Below, in pieces: positions 26,812 through 36,165 of a stretch of DNA of 64,000 nt. Source of the DNA: Saccharicrinis sp963665705 (GTDB lineage: Bacteria > Bacteroidota > Bacteroidia > Bacteroidales > Marinilabiliaceae); the NCBI GenBank assembly GCA_963665705.1, contig OY762448.1, forward strand, positions 4,216,001 through 4,280,000, read 5' to 3'. Position 1 is the stretch's first letter. Every line of letters starts with the position of its first letter. The position numbers and the translations under genes are program-made. Under the pieces are notes generated by a model. The model saw only the letters and a program-made list of their open reading frames with translations, had not been told where the DNA came from and did no database searches.

Positions 26812-29800
26812 CCTTATTATTCCTTTTATGAGTTTTAAATAAATCTCTGAATCGCATAAAATCTTTAATAAAGAGAAGGGATAATCCTGTTTTAGTTACA
26901 TCTCCATTCAATTCATCTTCATATTCAGTTGTATTAAAAGCTTTTAATCTATAAGTACCATCCTTACTAATTTTATACTCTAACTCAAAATCACCGGTTA
27001 AGTCACTTGAAGAAGCGCTACCAGTCTGCTTGTTTTCTTCTACGGCAACATTACCTCCTACAGTCAATTTTAAACGATCATTGAATAAATTTTGTGAAAC
27101 ATCAACACTCACATCCGTACGAGCATTCACTTTATTTTGGACCATTTGATTATATGAATCAATATCAAATGACACATCTACACCTTTTAAATACTGACTC
27201 GAAAATCGATTTAACTGCTGCGATAAAAGTTTACTTAAACTCTGACGAGCATTATTTTCCAATTCATATGAAACAGTAGTTGATGCAGAAGCTTTGTTAC
27301 TGGAAAAACGGTTTAATATCAGCAAAGAAAACACTTGCTTGTTCAATTCCGACTCATCATTATTAAGTTGTGTGATAACTGATTCTATATTACTATTTAC
27401 ATTTTTATCAGATAAAGTTATATCAAAGTCAATATCTGGTGATAATAAATCACCACTTAAATTCATTACTACTTCAACATTTATAGTTGTATTGTACACT
27501 TCATACTCACTACTATTTAATTCATTCTGAGTTGCCCCCATCAACGATAAAGCATTTGTTTTCACCTTATAAATGGCAGAAATATCTGCATTAGCATTCA
27601 TTACATCTCCAAACCAAGTAAGGTAACCTCCCTCTTTAATCGTAAAATCTCTTTTTATAACATCATACAGCCTAAGTGTATAGGCCCCCTTTTTAATGCT
27701 ATATTGGCCTGTTAAAGTTTGATTACCAGAGGGGTCAATATTTAAGCTTAAATCGCCATTCCCAACGATATTCAATTTTTCATTAGATGATGGATCTGTT
27801 ACAAGAGTCACATCCATTTTATCCGTAATACCAATATTAGTGGTTATATTCAAACCTTTGATGTTAGCTGATGTAAAATCCTGATAAACTGTATCTATAG
27901 TATTATTATCAGTACTATCAGTAATAAATCTAACTACATCATCCTGATCTGAGGCTTTAGGTGATGTTGAGGTAACAACATATGTAAAATTAGATTCCCT
28001 ATTAAAATCAGTTGTTAAAATAATGTTTGGTTGCTGCATATTTCCTTTCATCAACACATTTAGATCAGCTATTACTTTTCCATAATAATTGCCATCTGCA
28101 CTCTCTGTTTTATTTAGCATCAAAAATTGATCAGCTTCAAACTTTAGATTAAATTCAGGATTGGTAAAATCAGTAAAATTGGCAACCCCATCCATAAATG
28201 CCTCATTGCCATCTCGATCATATATTTTAAGATGGTCCATTGACAGCTTATTTTTATTGACATTTATTCTTCCATCATCAATAATAAAATCGGTATTAAC
28301 AGCAACTGGATTAATTGTAGTATTTTTAATAGCTATAAATCCATTAATATCAGGACTATTCATTTCTCCTGACACATTTATGTTTCCAATTAAATGACCT
28401 TGAAATTTATTTAGAAATTGATGCGTTAATGATTCTATCAAACTAAAATCTAATGAATCAATCTTAACTGATGCATCAATATAATTATTAGTTTTCGTAT
28501 TCTTTAAATTTCCCTCAGCATTAATTTTTAGTTGATTTCCCTCAGCCTGAAGTTGATATATTGTACTTTCTTGATTTTTAATTTGAGAAGCTTTCAAATG
28601 TAAACTCAAAGGGTCTGTTAATAAACCCTGATACCATTTCAGATGAGTTTGAATCATCATTGTATCTTCTTGTAAATTAAATTCACCAAATCCATGCAGT
28701 AATGTATCCTCCTTTTCATTCTGATTATTACTTGCTGATTCTAATCCATAATCAAATAAAGCTTTATTTCCGATTACTTTTGCATTTACTCTTACTCCAT
28801 TATATAACAAAGTATCCTGCATATAAATATGATGTAACCTTAAATGATATATAGAAGAATCTATCTTTTGTTGAAAACCAACCTTAATACTATCTAAAGA
28901 TATATTTTGATCTACAGTTTGATAATGAATATCTTGTGCTAAAACCGAACCATTTAAGTGATTCCATTCACGCCCTTCAACTGCAACATTAATTTTTCCA
29001 TTTATACTAGTAGAGTCAGATAGCAGATTTAAAGCTTTAAGATTTGCCCTATTCATATTCAGATTTGCATTTACAAAAGGAATAGAATCCTTAAAATTCA
29101 TTTCTCCGTCAAATACGAAACCAATATTCTCATCATCAATCTTCACATTACCTTTAAAGTATCGATTTGAATATGAACCATTTATCAATAATTTTTTATA
29201 ACAATAATTAAGCAACCCTATTTGCTTTACCACAAAATCCATATGAATGTTGGGATTTTGAAATTGATTGGTTGACCCCTTTACAACACCCTTTAATGAT
29301 ACTTTTTGCAAGGTATCTTCTTTTTGAAGTAAATACCCCAAATCTAATTCCTGAAGAAAAAGTTCTGTTGTAAAAAACTCTTTTTCTGGCATTGAATCCA
29401 AATCCAAATGAAATTGAGCATCTATATTTCCTTTCGGACTTTTCAATTTAATATTTGAAGTTATTAGTTTCCCACTTCCTTCTGTATTTCCAGTGATCAA
29501 AATAGAATCTGGTAAACTTATTGATGTTGGTATTAACGAATCTGGTAAAAAACTCAATATTTCGTTACTTTGTAACCTGATATGATTGAATTTAAGTTTT
29601 CCTCCGACACTTTCTATATCCGATATATTATTTACCAAACCTGATAAATCAAAAGAAAAAGCACTAGTTATTTCTCCACAAAACTGATTTATTCTCATCC
29701 GAGATAAATTCCCCACTACGTTAGCTTTTAATTTTATTTCTGCATTTTGTTTTAAGGGATTGGCCTGCTGAATTATTTTAAAAACATCTGCACTATTTAA

Positions 29801-31114
29801 TTGAGTATTAAGTGAAATTTGAACTTTAGTATCTTCAATATGATCCTGCAATAATTGAAAAGATCCATAGTACAATGAACCCTCCATTGTTGTAAGACTT
29901 TTTTCTGTTTCAATTTTAAACTGATCTACAATTGCCTTTTCTTTGTTGATAAATACTGAAGTTGATAAATGCTGGAGTAATAAGTGTTTATTATAAAGTA
30001 ATTTCAGGTTATCTATTTTTGCAGCAAAGTGTAGGCTATCTAACACAATGTCACTCAATTGCAAATGTAAATTATTTAAATCCACAGCATCTGAAGTTGA
30101 ATTTCCTATTGACTCATATCTGTTAAAAATAAAAGAACTCTTATCAACAATAAATTTATTCAATTCTATATTCCACCCTAAATCTGCAAATGAAAAAGCT
30201 TTATTATTAACCTGATCACTATCATTATTCCTACCTTCTGTTATATGCACTCTGGCATTTGAGATATTAAATTGTTTTAATTTGATATTCTGGTGTTGTA
30301 TGTCTATTAACTCAGGGTTTAGGTATAAAGAGGTATTGTTTACATTTAAATGTTGATTTGAATAATAATCATCAATCGTTACATTCAAATTATTTACATC
30401 AATCGCATTCTCAAATGAAAGTTTTATATTAATGCTGGTTTGAATGGTATCTTCCACTACAGCATTTTCACTTAATACTTTCTTATTTGAAGTTTGATTA
30501 AACCACAGTCCATCTACTTTTAAAGAATTAATATTATAGATCTGACCTGTCAGGTTTAAATCATTAATCTTTAAATCAAAGAGTTGCAAATAAGTATTTA
30601 AACTAACACTATCTATTTCATTGATATAATCAAATTTTATATTTGTTAAAACAACACGATCAATAGCAAATTGGAATGGTTCTGAAATATCTGAAGAATC
30701 CTTTATTTCATCAGTTCCTGATTGTTTTATAGCTTTAGAAATATTTAATATACCATCAGCAGAAGCTTTAATCAAATGAGTATTTAATCCCTTAATCTTA
30801 ATCTGTTCAATATGCACTTTCTTTTTAAGTAAATCCATTAAATGAATATCAACAGACAGATCTTTAATATAAACCAGAGTATCATTTTTTGTTTCTCCCA
30901 AGAAAACATTCTTCACGGTTAAATAATCAAAAAACGACAGCCTGATTTTATCAATAGAAAGTGGAATATTCAGCTGATTATTTACTTGGGCAAGAATTTT
31001 ATTTTTAATGACATTTTGTATAGGTGGCAATTGAAGCAATAACAATGCAGTAAACAATAAAGCTAAAAAATAGAGCCCTACTTTTAATAATATCTTTAAA
31101 ATCTTCCTCTTCAT
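26792..31114 (-). CDS. tamB: TamB/AsmA-like translocation and assembly protein
   Basis: This 1440-residue protein has one N-terminal membrane helix (about 7-26), then a very long run of amphipathic beta strands. The C-terminus carries the DUF490/TamB region (about 1050-1420), with GNGDLSLNIDPSGNQTLTGQ and GAYTLRLYDVIKRDF inside it. TamB proteins span the periplasm as a groove that moves phospholipids or assists barrel assembly with the Omp85 partner. The tamL gene starts within the last 20 bases. The gap upstream contains three hairpins that may form its leader. Confidence 0.92.
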   Translation of the reverse strand: MKRKILKILLKVGLYFLALLFTALLLLQLPPIQNVIKNKILAQVNNQLNIPLSIDKIRLSFFDYLTVKNVFLGETKNDTLVYIKDLSVDIHLMDLLKKKVHIEQIKIKGLNTHLIKASADGILNISKAIKQSGTDEIKDSSDISEPFQFAIDRVVLTNIKFDYINEIDSVSLNTYLQLFDLKINDLNLTGQIYNINSLKVDGLWFNQTSNKKVLSENAVVEDTIQTSINIKLSFENAIDVNNLNVTIDDYYSNQHLNVNNTSLYLNPELIDIQHQNIKLKQFNISNARVHITEGRNNDSDQVNNKAFSFADLGWNIELNKFIVDKSSFIFNRYESIGNSTSDAVDLNNLHLQLSDIVLDSLHFAAKIDNLKLLYNKHLLLQHLSTSVFINKEKAIVDQFKIETEKSLTTMEGSLYYGSFQLLQDHIEDTKVQISLNTQLNSADVFKIIQQANPLKQNAEIKLKANVVGNLSRMRINQFCGEITSAFSFDLSGLVNNISDIESVGGKLKFNHIRLQSNEILSFLPDSLIPTSISLPDSILITGNTEGSGKLITSNIKLKSPKGNIDAQFHLDLDSMPEKEFFTTELFLQELDLGYLLQKEDTLQKVSLKGVVKGSTNQFQNPNIHMDFVVKQIGLLNYCYKKLLINGSYSNRYFKGNVKIDDENIGFVFDGEMNFKDSIPFVNANLNMNRANLKALNLLSDSTSINGKINVAVEGREWNHLNGSVLAQDIHYQTVDQNISLDSIKVGFQQKIDSSIYHLRLHHIYMQDTLLYNGVRVNAKVIGNKALFDYGLESASNNQNEKEDTLLHGFGEFNLQEDTMMIQTHLKWYQGLLTDPLSLHLKASQIKNQESTIYQLQAEGNQLKINAEGNLKNTKTNNYIDASVKIDSLDFSLIESLTHQFLNKFQGHLIGNINVSGEMNSPDINGFIAIKNTTINPVAVNTDFIIDDGRINVNKNKLSMDHLKIYDRDGNEAFMDGVANFTDFTNPEFNLKFEADQFLMLNKTESADGNYYGKVIADLNVLMKGNMQQPNIILTTDFNRESNFTYVVTSTSPKASDQDDVVRFITDSTDNNTIDTVYQDFTSANIKGLNITTNIGITDKMDVTLVTDPSSNEKLNIVGNGDLSLNIDPSGNQTLTGQYSIKKGAYTLRLYDVIKRDFTIKEGGYLTWFGDVMNANADISAIYKVKTNALSLMGATQNELNSSEYEVYNTTINVEVVMNLSGDLLSPDIDFDITLSDKNVNSNIESVITQLNNDESELNKQVFSLLILNRFSSNKASASTTVSYELENNARQSLSKLLSQQLNRFSSQYLKGVDVSFDIDSYNQMVQNKVNARTDVSVDVSQNLFNDRLKLTVGGNVAVEENKQTGSASSSDLTGDFELEYKISKDGTYRLKAFNTTEYEDELNGDVTKTGLSLLFIKDFMRFRDLFKTHKRNNKDEAEQK

Positions 31115-31352
31115 TGTTTTTGTTGTATGTTATTATCTGACTTTATATATCGAAAGAAATGTAATAACAATATAATTCTATTTCTACAACCTATTATCTT
31201 TCATTCTTAGAAAGATATAAAATAGAATCATTAGCATAGTATACAGTATTAATTTTACATTATATAAATCAATATATTACATCTCATTATATAATAAAAG
31301 AAAACCAATATCTCAGATTAAAGTTCTAATCAAATTCAGGCTAAAATAAAAA

Positions 31353-31386
31353 GTCCATCCCCGAGCTTTCTACTCAAAAATGGACT
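31353..31386 (-). terminator. Hairpin with T tract, terminator-like
   Basis: AGTCCAT (31353-31359) pairs with ATGGACT (31380-31386) across a 20-base loop. On the minus strand it is followed by TTTTTATTTT. It would end transcripts coming from the receiver gene or from the two hairpins before it. Confidence 0.55.
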
Positions 31387-31409
31387 ATAAATTTTGATCA
31401 TATAAAAGA

Positions 31410-31580
31410 GAATCCCAATCGGCACCCTAACCCCACGTAATTGTAGGGTACCGATGAGATTCACCCATAAAAATCTTTATTTTCTGCTCCTCATGTAACA
31501 ATATCTGTTCCTAATTGAAATCCTATCAGAATATGCAATAAAAAATGTTGATTGGGTAATGAATATATTATTGCATATTC
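31410..31580 (-). ncRNA. Candidate structured RNA: two strong hairpins before the terminator
   Basis: A perfect 13-base inverted repeat (GAATATGCAATAA at 31529-31541 with TTATTGCATATTC at 31568-31580) is followed, in minus-strand order, by a compound hairpin at 31410-31462. The compound hairpin has a 12-base stem (31418-31429 with 31444-31455) that is fully paired only on the minus strand, where the C/A mismatch becomes a G-U pair, plus an outer 5-base stem. The terminator-like hairpin at 31353 comes next. The order suggests a small RNA, a regulated tamB leader, or the 3' end of the receiver mRNA. No known RNA family is recognised. Confidence 0.3.
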
Positions 31581-31613
31581 AATAACATCACTATCCGAGT
31601 TTTTCTCTAATTA

Positions 31614-32027
31614 TTATTTATTATTGACAAACATTTTAAAATAAACACCCTTATTTAAAACAGTCTCTACAGCTTCAGAAAGCTCATGATATACATCCTT
31701 TTTTAATATACAACCACTAATGCCTGCATTTAGAAATGATATCTTTTGAAAATCGTTTAAGTACATAGTGAGCGCAATTACTTTGATATCAAACCTTAAA
31801 TGTTTCGCCATAAAATCAAAAGTTGATTCAAAACCATTTCTTCCTGGCGTATTAATATCCATAAGAACAATATCCGGAAAGTCACTCATATTAAGATTTA
31901 CAAACTCAGTTCCCGAACTAACCTCATGAAGAATCTGCCATTCTGTATTGTTTTCAATAAAGAATCGTAAACCTTCACGAAAGATTTTATTATCGTCAAC
32001 TATGCTTATTTTCACCCCCTTGTTCAT
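31614..32027 (-). CDS. Stand-alone response-regulator receiver domain (NarL-type)
   Basis: This 137-residue protein consists of one receiver domain with D11/D12, the phosphoacceptor D57 (LMDINTPG), a Thr switch (ALTMY) and a lysine pair ending in KKD. It aligns in style with the 210-residue regulator just upstream but stops (YFKMFVNNK) where that protein continues into its LuxR-type HTH. The sequence after the stop does not encode an obvious HTH remnant, so it looks like a natural single-domain protein and not a recent truncation. It may buffer phosphate from the neighbouring kinase or act by protein contact. Confidence 0.85.
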   Translation of the reverse strand: MNKGVKISIVDDNKIFREGLRFFIENNTEWQILHEVSSGTEFVNLNMSDFPDIVLMDINTPGRNGFESTFDFMAKHLRFDIKVIALTMYLNDFQKISFLNAGISGCILKKDVYHELSEAVETVLNKGVYFKMFVNNK

Positions 32028-32117
32028 TGCTAAACTTTTAACCTTACAAAGGTGCCCTGATTTTCTGGCACATGAAATGGGAAGAATCTGTAAATAGACG
32101 GTGTGTAGTACCTATTT

Positions 32118-32137
32118 ACACTAGGGGTTTTCCCTTA
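32118..32137. promoter_or_regulatory. Palindrome upstream of the stand-alone receiver gene
   Basis: ACTAGGGG-TTTT-CCCTTAGT forms an 8-base inverted repeat with one G-T pair, about 90 bases before the receiver ATG. A second small inverted repeat, GTGCC/GGCAC (32052-32071), lies closer to the start. The larger site could be an operator for the neighbouring NarL-type regulator, which is inference. Confidence 0.35.
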
Positions 32138-32306
32138 GTAAAATAAGGAATATACTAAATGCTAGAATCAGCATTAGTTATTTTTATAGTATTTGGTATT
32201 AGGAACGACTTGCTTCAAAGACACCAACAATCTATATTACAATTAATTAAAAGCAGTAAAAATAAAAAAAATAAGCATTTCTTTTATTGTGTAATAATCC
32301 AACATA

Positions 32307-32939
32307 CTATATTGTAGTATAATTATTTTTTATTGCCCATATTACCAATTGTGCAATATTTTTTTGTTCAGTTTTTTTAAGAATATTAGAGCGATGTACT
32401 TCAACTGTCTTCTGACTGATAAATAAGTTTTTTGAGATTTCCTTCGTTGAAAGTCCTTTACAAATTAATTGCAAAACTTCTACTTCACGGGTTGAAAGCT
32501 GGTTTTCTTTATCTTCTTTTCCTGATATGGCCTTAAATGCCATTTTTTGCAGAATTTCCTGTGAAAAGTAATTCCCACCTTTATCTACTTCCTGAATTGC
32601 CTGAACTAATTCATATTTCCCTGCTTTTTTTAGAACAAAGCCATGAGCCCCAGCATTTATCATTTGCATATAGTATGAATCTTCAACAAACATAGTAACT
32701 GCAATAACCTTTAAATCCTTCTTTAAAGTTTTTGCCTTTTGGGTAGTTTCAATGCCATTCATACCATCCATTTTAATATCCATTAAAACAATATCTACAT
32801 CTAATTCTCTTAAAGCATTTAAAAATGAGTGTCCCGAATTAAAATCTCCAACAATGTTTATTTCTTCAACCTGACTTAAAACTAAAACCAGACCTTCTCT
32901 AAACATCTCGTGGTCATCTACTATGGCAATATTAATCAT
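32307..32939 (-). CDS. NarL/LuxR-family response regulator
   Basis: This 210-residue regulator has a receiver (1-120; D8/D9, D54, KK near 103) and a LuxR-type HTH (about 145-205; LSTREVEVLQLICKGLSTKE and SQKTVEVHRSNILKK). It lies 6 bases after the kinase gene and the two form a two-component pair. Many Bacteroidota genomes use such pairs for regulation of secreted or envelope functions. The targets are not visible here, but the palindrome at 32118-32137 is a candidate. Confidence 0.93.
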   Translation of the reverse strand: MINIAIVDDHEMFREGLVLVLSQVEEINIVGDFNSGHSFLNALRELDVDIVLMDIKMDGMNGIETTQKAKTLKKDLKVIAVTMFVEDSYYMQMINAGAHGFVLKKAGKYELVQAIQEVDKGGNYFSQEILQKMAFKAISGKEDKENQLSTREVEVLQLICKGLSTKEISKNLFISQKTVEVHRSNILKKTEQKNIAQLVIWAIKNNYTTI

Positions 32940-32945
32940 TGTATG

Positions 32946-34988
32946 CTAAATTTTAGGCATTTTAATGGTTACTTCCATTCCTTCTCCCTCTGCACTTTTC
33001 AATATAAATTGTCCATCAAAAGCCTGTACTCTACTTTTTAAATTTCCCAGACCCATTCCCAATGAATCTGTAACAATCTTGTCCGGATTAAAACCGACTC
33101 CGTTATCACTATAAAACAGTTCTATATTTTCTTCTTTTTCTTTAATTTCAAATTGCACCAAGGTAGCAAAGGCATGCTTTAGAGTATTATTAATCAATTC
33201 GGTAAAAAGTCGATATATTGTAATTTCTTTATTCTCATCAAAACGCCCCAATTCCTTATAACTAAACACAACCTGTAATTTTTCCGTAATGTTAAATTTC
33301 TTTATAAAAGAATCAACAGCTGCAATAATACCATAGTTTACCAAAATATGAGGGCTAATATTAAACGAAATCTCTGAGATACTACTAACAGCTTCATCTA
33401 CAATATTAGTTAATTTATCTTTAATTACATTTTGATTCTCAATTGTTGGCGCATCTACCAAGGCTTGCGCATACAATTTTATTGTAGTTAAAATTGGACC
33501 AATTCCATCATGAAGATCGGAAGATATCCTTTTTCGTTCATTCTCTTCTGTTTGAATGATAGAATTTAACACCAGATTCTGACCTCGTTTTCTGTCTGTT
33601 ATATCCTTTTCTACAATCATATAATAATTTGGTCCTAATTCTTTTAGTTGAAAAATATTCGCTAATGTATATATCGGAGAACTTCCATCTGTATATCTAT
33701 GAATTGCTTCAAAAGTTGGTTTCTTTCCCTCGATAGCTTCAATAATACTATTTGGAATATTAACAGAATCATTATATTCTACAAATCCGGTATTCAAATT
33801 AACAAAAGGGACATTCTCTTGAGTATTTTTTTCTATTCTTGAATAAAATTGTTTTGCAACAGGATTATAATCCACAATTTTATGTCCATCAATAATTAAA
33901 ATTGAATCATTATTTTTTTCAAATAATGTTCGATATAAACGCTCTCTTTTTTCTAATTCGTTCGTAGCTATAGTTTGCTTCGTAATATCCTTTACTACTA
34001 CCAACAAAATAAAATCATCTTCATGTTGTATTTTCACCCTTTGGTTTAGAGTAACTCGTCGCTGTCCAAACTTATCTGGAAACTCAATTAATAAATTATA
34101 AACATCACCACCTTCTTCTATCGGAGAAATCCTATCGACTATTTTTTTAGATTTCTCATCGAGAAAAAAGAAATGATCCTGATCAATTAGTTCATCTTTT
34201 TCATATCCTGTAATATCCAATAAAGCTTGATTAACATCTTTTATTAAAAAATCACTGGATAAAATCATAAAACCATCATAGCTATTCTCAAATAAAGTAG
34301 TAAAGTTAGTTGCTTGAACTTTGGCTTGTATCTGAACTCGTTTTCTTTCTGCAATTTCTTTAATCAAACTTATATTTAAAAGACGAGATTCTTCAACCTC
34401 ATTCTCTAGCTGATTAATTATATTTTTATTATTTCTATTTACAGAAAATATTAATGATGATACGAACCCTAAACTGATTAAAACTTCAAATGTTCGAATA
34501 AATAAAATTCGATATTCGGAATGATAAGCTGATACATCATAATAAAAAGTTAGTATTCGATTATGCAAAAAAAATGGCATTAGAAGTAATACTAATACTG
34601 AATATGCCATTATGGTAATAGATTTTTTTAATGATGAAGTAAGAATTACAAAGGCATTTAATACTATTAGTGAAATGGACAACAACTCTAAACTCCCTAA
34701 CATAAATCCGGTTATGGCCACATAAAATAATAATCCTATAATTATTATTCTTTTAAAAATATATTTTATGTACTTAATTAATAGCAGAGTTGCCAGAACA
34801 ATCGTTAGCAATATGAAATTTGATACTTCTATCCCAGAAGTATAAACATCATTCATATGACTAAAAAAATTAATATAAATAAGAAATAGCAACACTAAAA
34901 TATTCATCACCAACAAAGTAACCTCAGCCAATTTCTTATTAAACTGAAGACGTTTTTCAGCACTTATACTATTCGAGGTTTTTTGCAT
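32946..34988 (-). CDS. Membrane sensor kinase of the HisKA_3 (NarX-like) type with two PAS domains
   Basis: This 680-residue kinase has six or seven hydrophobic helices (about 20-185) with very short loops. A short coiled coil and two PAS domains follow (about 222-340 and 345-467). The HisKA_3 domain contains ERKRISSDLHDGIGP with H493. The ATPase domain shows ELINNTLKHA, DNGVGF and GMGLGNLKSR. It pairs with the NarL-type regulator 6 bases downstream and possibly with the stand-alone receiver beyond it. The multi-helix sensor suggests detection of a membrane or hydrophobic signal. Confidence 0.92.
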   Translation of the reverse strand: MQKTSNSISAEKRLQFNKKLAEVTLLVMNILVLLFLIYINFFSHMNDVYTSGIEVSNFILLTIVLATLLLIKYIKYIFKRIIIIGLLFYVAITGFMLGSLELLSISLIVLNAFVILTSSLKKSITIMAYSVLVLLLMPFFLHNRILTFYYDVSAYHSEYRILFIRTFEVLISLGFVSSLIFSVNRNNKNIINQLENEVEESRLLNISLIKEIAERKRVQIQAKVQATNFTTLFENSYDGFMILSSDFLIKDVNQALLDITGYEKDELIDQDHFFFLDEKSKKIVDRISPIEEGGDVYNLLIEFPDKFGQRRVTLNQRVKIQHEDDFILLVVVKDITKQTIATNELEKRERLYRTLFEKNNDSILIIDGHKIVDYNPVAKQFYSRIEKNTQENVPFVNLNTGFVEYNDSVNIPNSIIEAIEGKKPTFEAIHRYTDGSSPIYTLANIFQLKELGPNYYMIVEKDITDRKRGQNLVLNSIIQTEENERKRISSDLHDGIGPILTTIKLYAQALVDAPTIENQNVIKDKLTNIVDEAVSSISEISFNISPHILVNYGIIAAVDSFIKKFNITEKLQVVFSYKELGRFDENKEITIYRLFTELINNTLKHAFATLVQFEIKEKEENIELFYSDNGVGFNPDKIVTDSLGMGLGNLKSRVQAFDGQFILKSAEGEGMEVTIKMPKI

Positions 34989-35339
34989 TAACTAATAATA
35001 CTTTATATTTATTTAAACTTAACTATCTGATTTATCAACTATAGGAATCATTGATACTTCATTACAACGATAGGATTTTAACAAACCTAGAACACCAACC
35101 ATATAATTACTGTCTATACGTCATTTGATAGCAATATGATACAAAAAATACATACATAATCCACCTTAAAAATCATAAAGGTTCTTGCACATGTGCAGCT
35201 AAATTATTTTATTCAGAATAACAATCGCCACAATAAAAACAACTATACCCCACAATATCTATACATTACAGGATCTTTTTTTATCCGAATCATTTCTAAT
35301 TATTCTTAAATATCAATTAGTACAAAAGCCTTACAGTTA
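34989..35339. other. Gap between NYN gene and the NarL-type kinase
   Basis: No gene is supported in these 351 bases. They contain a perfect 12-base palindrome, TGCACATGTGCA at 35186-35197, and a minus-strand TAGGTTTG (35082-35089) that could be the -7 box of the kinase gene. No rho-independent terminator is evident for the NYN gene. Confidence 0.4.
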
Positions 35340-36095
35340 CTATCTCCGATTAGTAGATTTGCGATTTTCCTTATTCTTCACAAACACCAATTTATTACTA
35401 CTTTTAGGATTTTCTCTCTGCTCTACGTCAAACTTGCGTGTTGCTTTTATCAAAGGAGTCAATTTCTGGAAACCATAGTTCCTTGGATCAAAGTTAGGGC
35501 GCTTCTTTTGTAACAAACTTCCTACATCGCCCAAAAAAGCCCAACCTTCATCATCTGATAAATCATTAATGGTTGATTCTATCAATTTTATATCCTTAGT
35601 AGTAATATTGTCATATGATTCCTTAACCAGTTCCTTTTCTTCTTCGGTTTCTTTCTCTTTGGATTTTGACTTCAAAATTTCAATGTATATAAATTTATCA
35701 CATGCCACAATAAAAGGATTTGGGGTCTTTTTTTCACCTATTCCTATCACCTGCATCCCAGCCTCCCGCAATCGAGTTGCTAAACGTGTAAAATCACTAT
35801 CGCTTGAAACAATACAAAAGCCATTTACTTTTTCTGAATACAAAATATCCATTGCATCAATAATCATGGCAGAATCTGTCGCATTTTTACCTGTAGTATA
35901 TCCATATTGCTGAATAGGAGTGATCGCATGCTCTAACAATATATTTTTCCATTTTGACAGATTAGGCTTTGTCCAATCTCCATAGATTCTTTTTATTGTT
36001 GGATTTCCATATTTGGCAATTTCTTCCATCATTTCTTTTAAAAATGCGGAAGGTATATTGTCACCATCTATTAATACAGCTAAATTTATATTCAT
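35340..36095 (-). CDS. NYN-domain putative RNase with OST-HTH/LOTUS domain
   Basis: This 251-residue protein has an N-terminal NYN (PIN-like) domain (about 1-140). Its acidic residues lie in LIDGDNIP (D10, D12) and in SSDSDFTRLATRLREAG. The C-terminal OST-HTH/LOTUS domain (about 160-235) has DEGWAFLGDVGSLLQKKRP. NYN domains are metal-dependent ribonucleases and LOTUS domains bind RNA or G-quadruplexes, so it is likely an RNA-processing or decay enzyme. A TAGTTTTG box (36119-36126, minus strand) lies 24 bases upstream. Confidence 0.88.
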   Translation of the reverse strand: MNINLAVLIDGDNIPSAFLKEMMEEIAKYGNPTIKRIYGDWTKPNLSKWKNILLEHAITPIQQYGYTTGKNATDSAMIIDAMDILYSEKVNGFCIVSSDSDFTRLATRLREAGMQVIGIGEKKTPNPFIVACDKFIYIEILKSKSKEKETEEEKELVKESYDNITTKDIKLIESTINDLSDDEGWAFLGDVGSLLQKKRPNFDPRNYGFQKLTPLIKATRKFDVEQRENPKSSNKLVFVKNKENRKSTNRR

Positions 36096-36118
36096 TATTT
36101 TCTATTATTAACACCTTT

Positions 36119-36126
36119 CAAAACTA
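36119..36126 (-). promoter_or_regulatory. Putative -7 promoter box for the NYN gene
   Basis: The minus strand reads TAGTTTTG, fitting TAnnTTTG, 24 bases before the ATG. This would leave a leader of only about 15 bases. No -33 box was confirmed. Confidence 0.35.
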
Positions 36127-36165
36127 TCTAAATAAATTAAAATACTATCATGATTTTAAAGGAGA

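Larger units (their letters stand above)
31115..31613. other. 499-base gap upstream of tamB
   Basis: No credible protein gene is seen. The half nearest the receiver gene holds three hairpins (31353-31580) described separately. The half nearest tamB (31115-31340) is AT-rich with no exact -7 box that I can place. Confidence 0.5.

Noticed and set aside
31410..31462. Integron attC-like or known riboswitch at the compound hairpin
   Set aside because: The stem does not contain paired core sites of the RYYYAAC/GTTRRRY type in the right layout, and no known riboswitch core is recognisable.
31614..32027. Receiver gene as a pseudogene of a LuxR-type regulator
   Set aside because: Translation after the stop shows no HTH remnant and the receiver residues are intact, so a natural single-domain protein is more likely.
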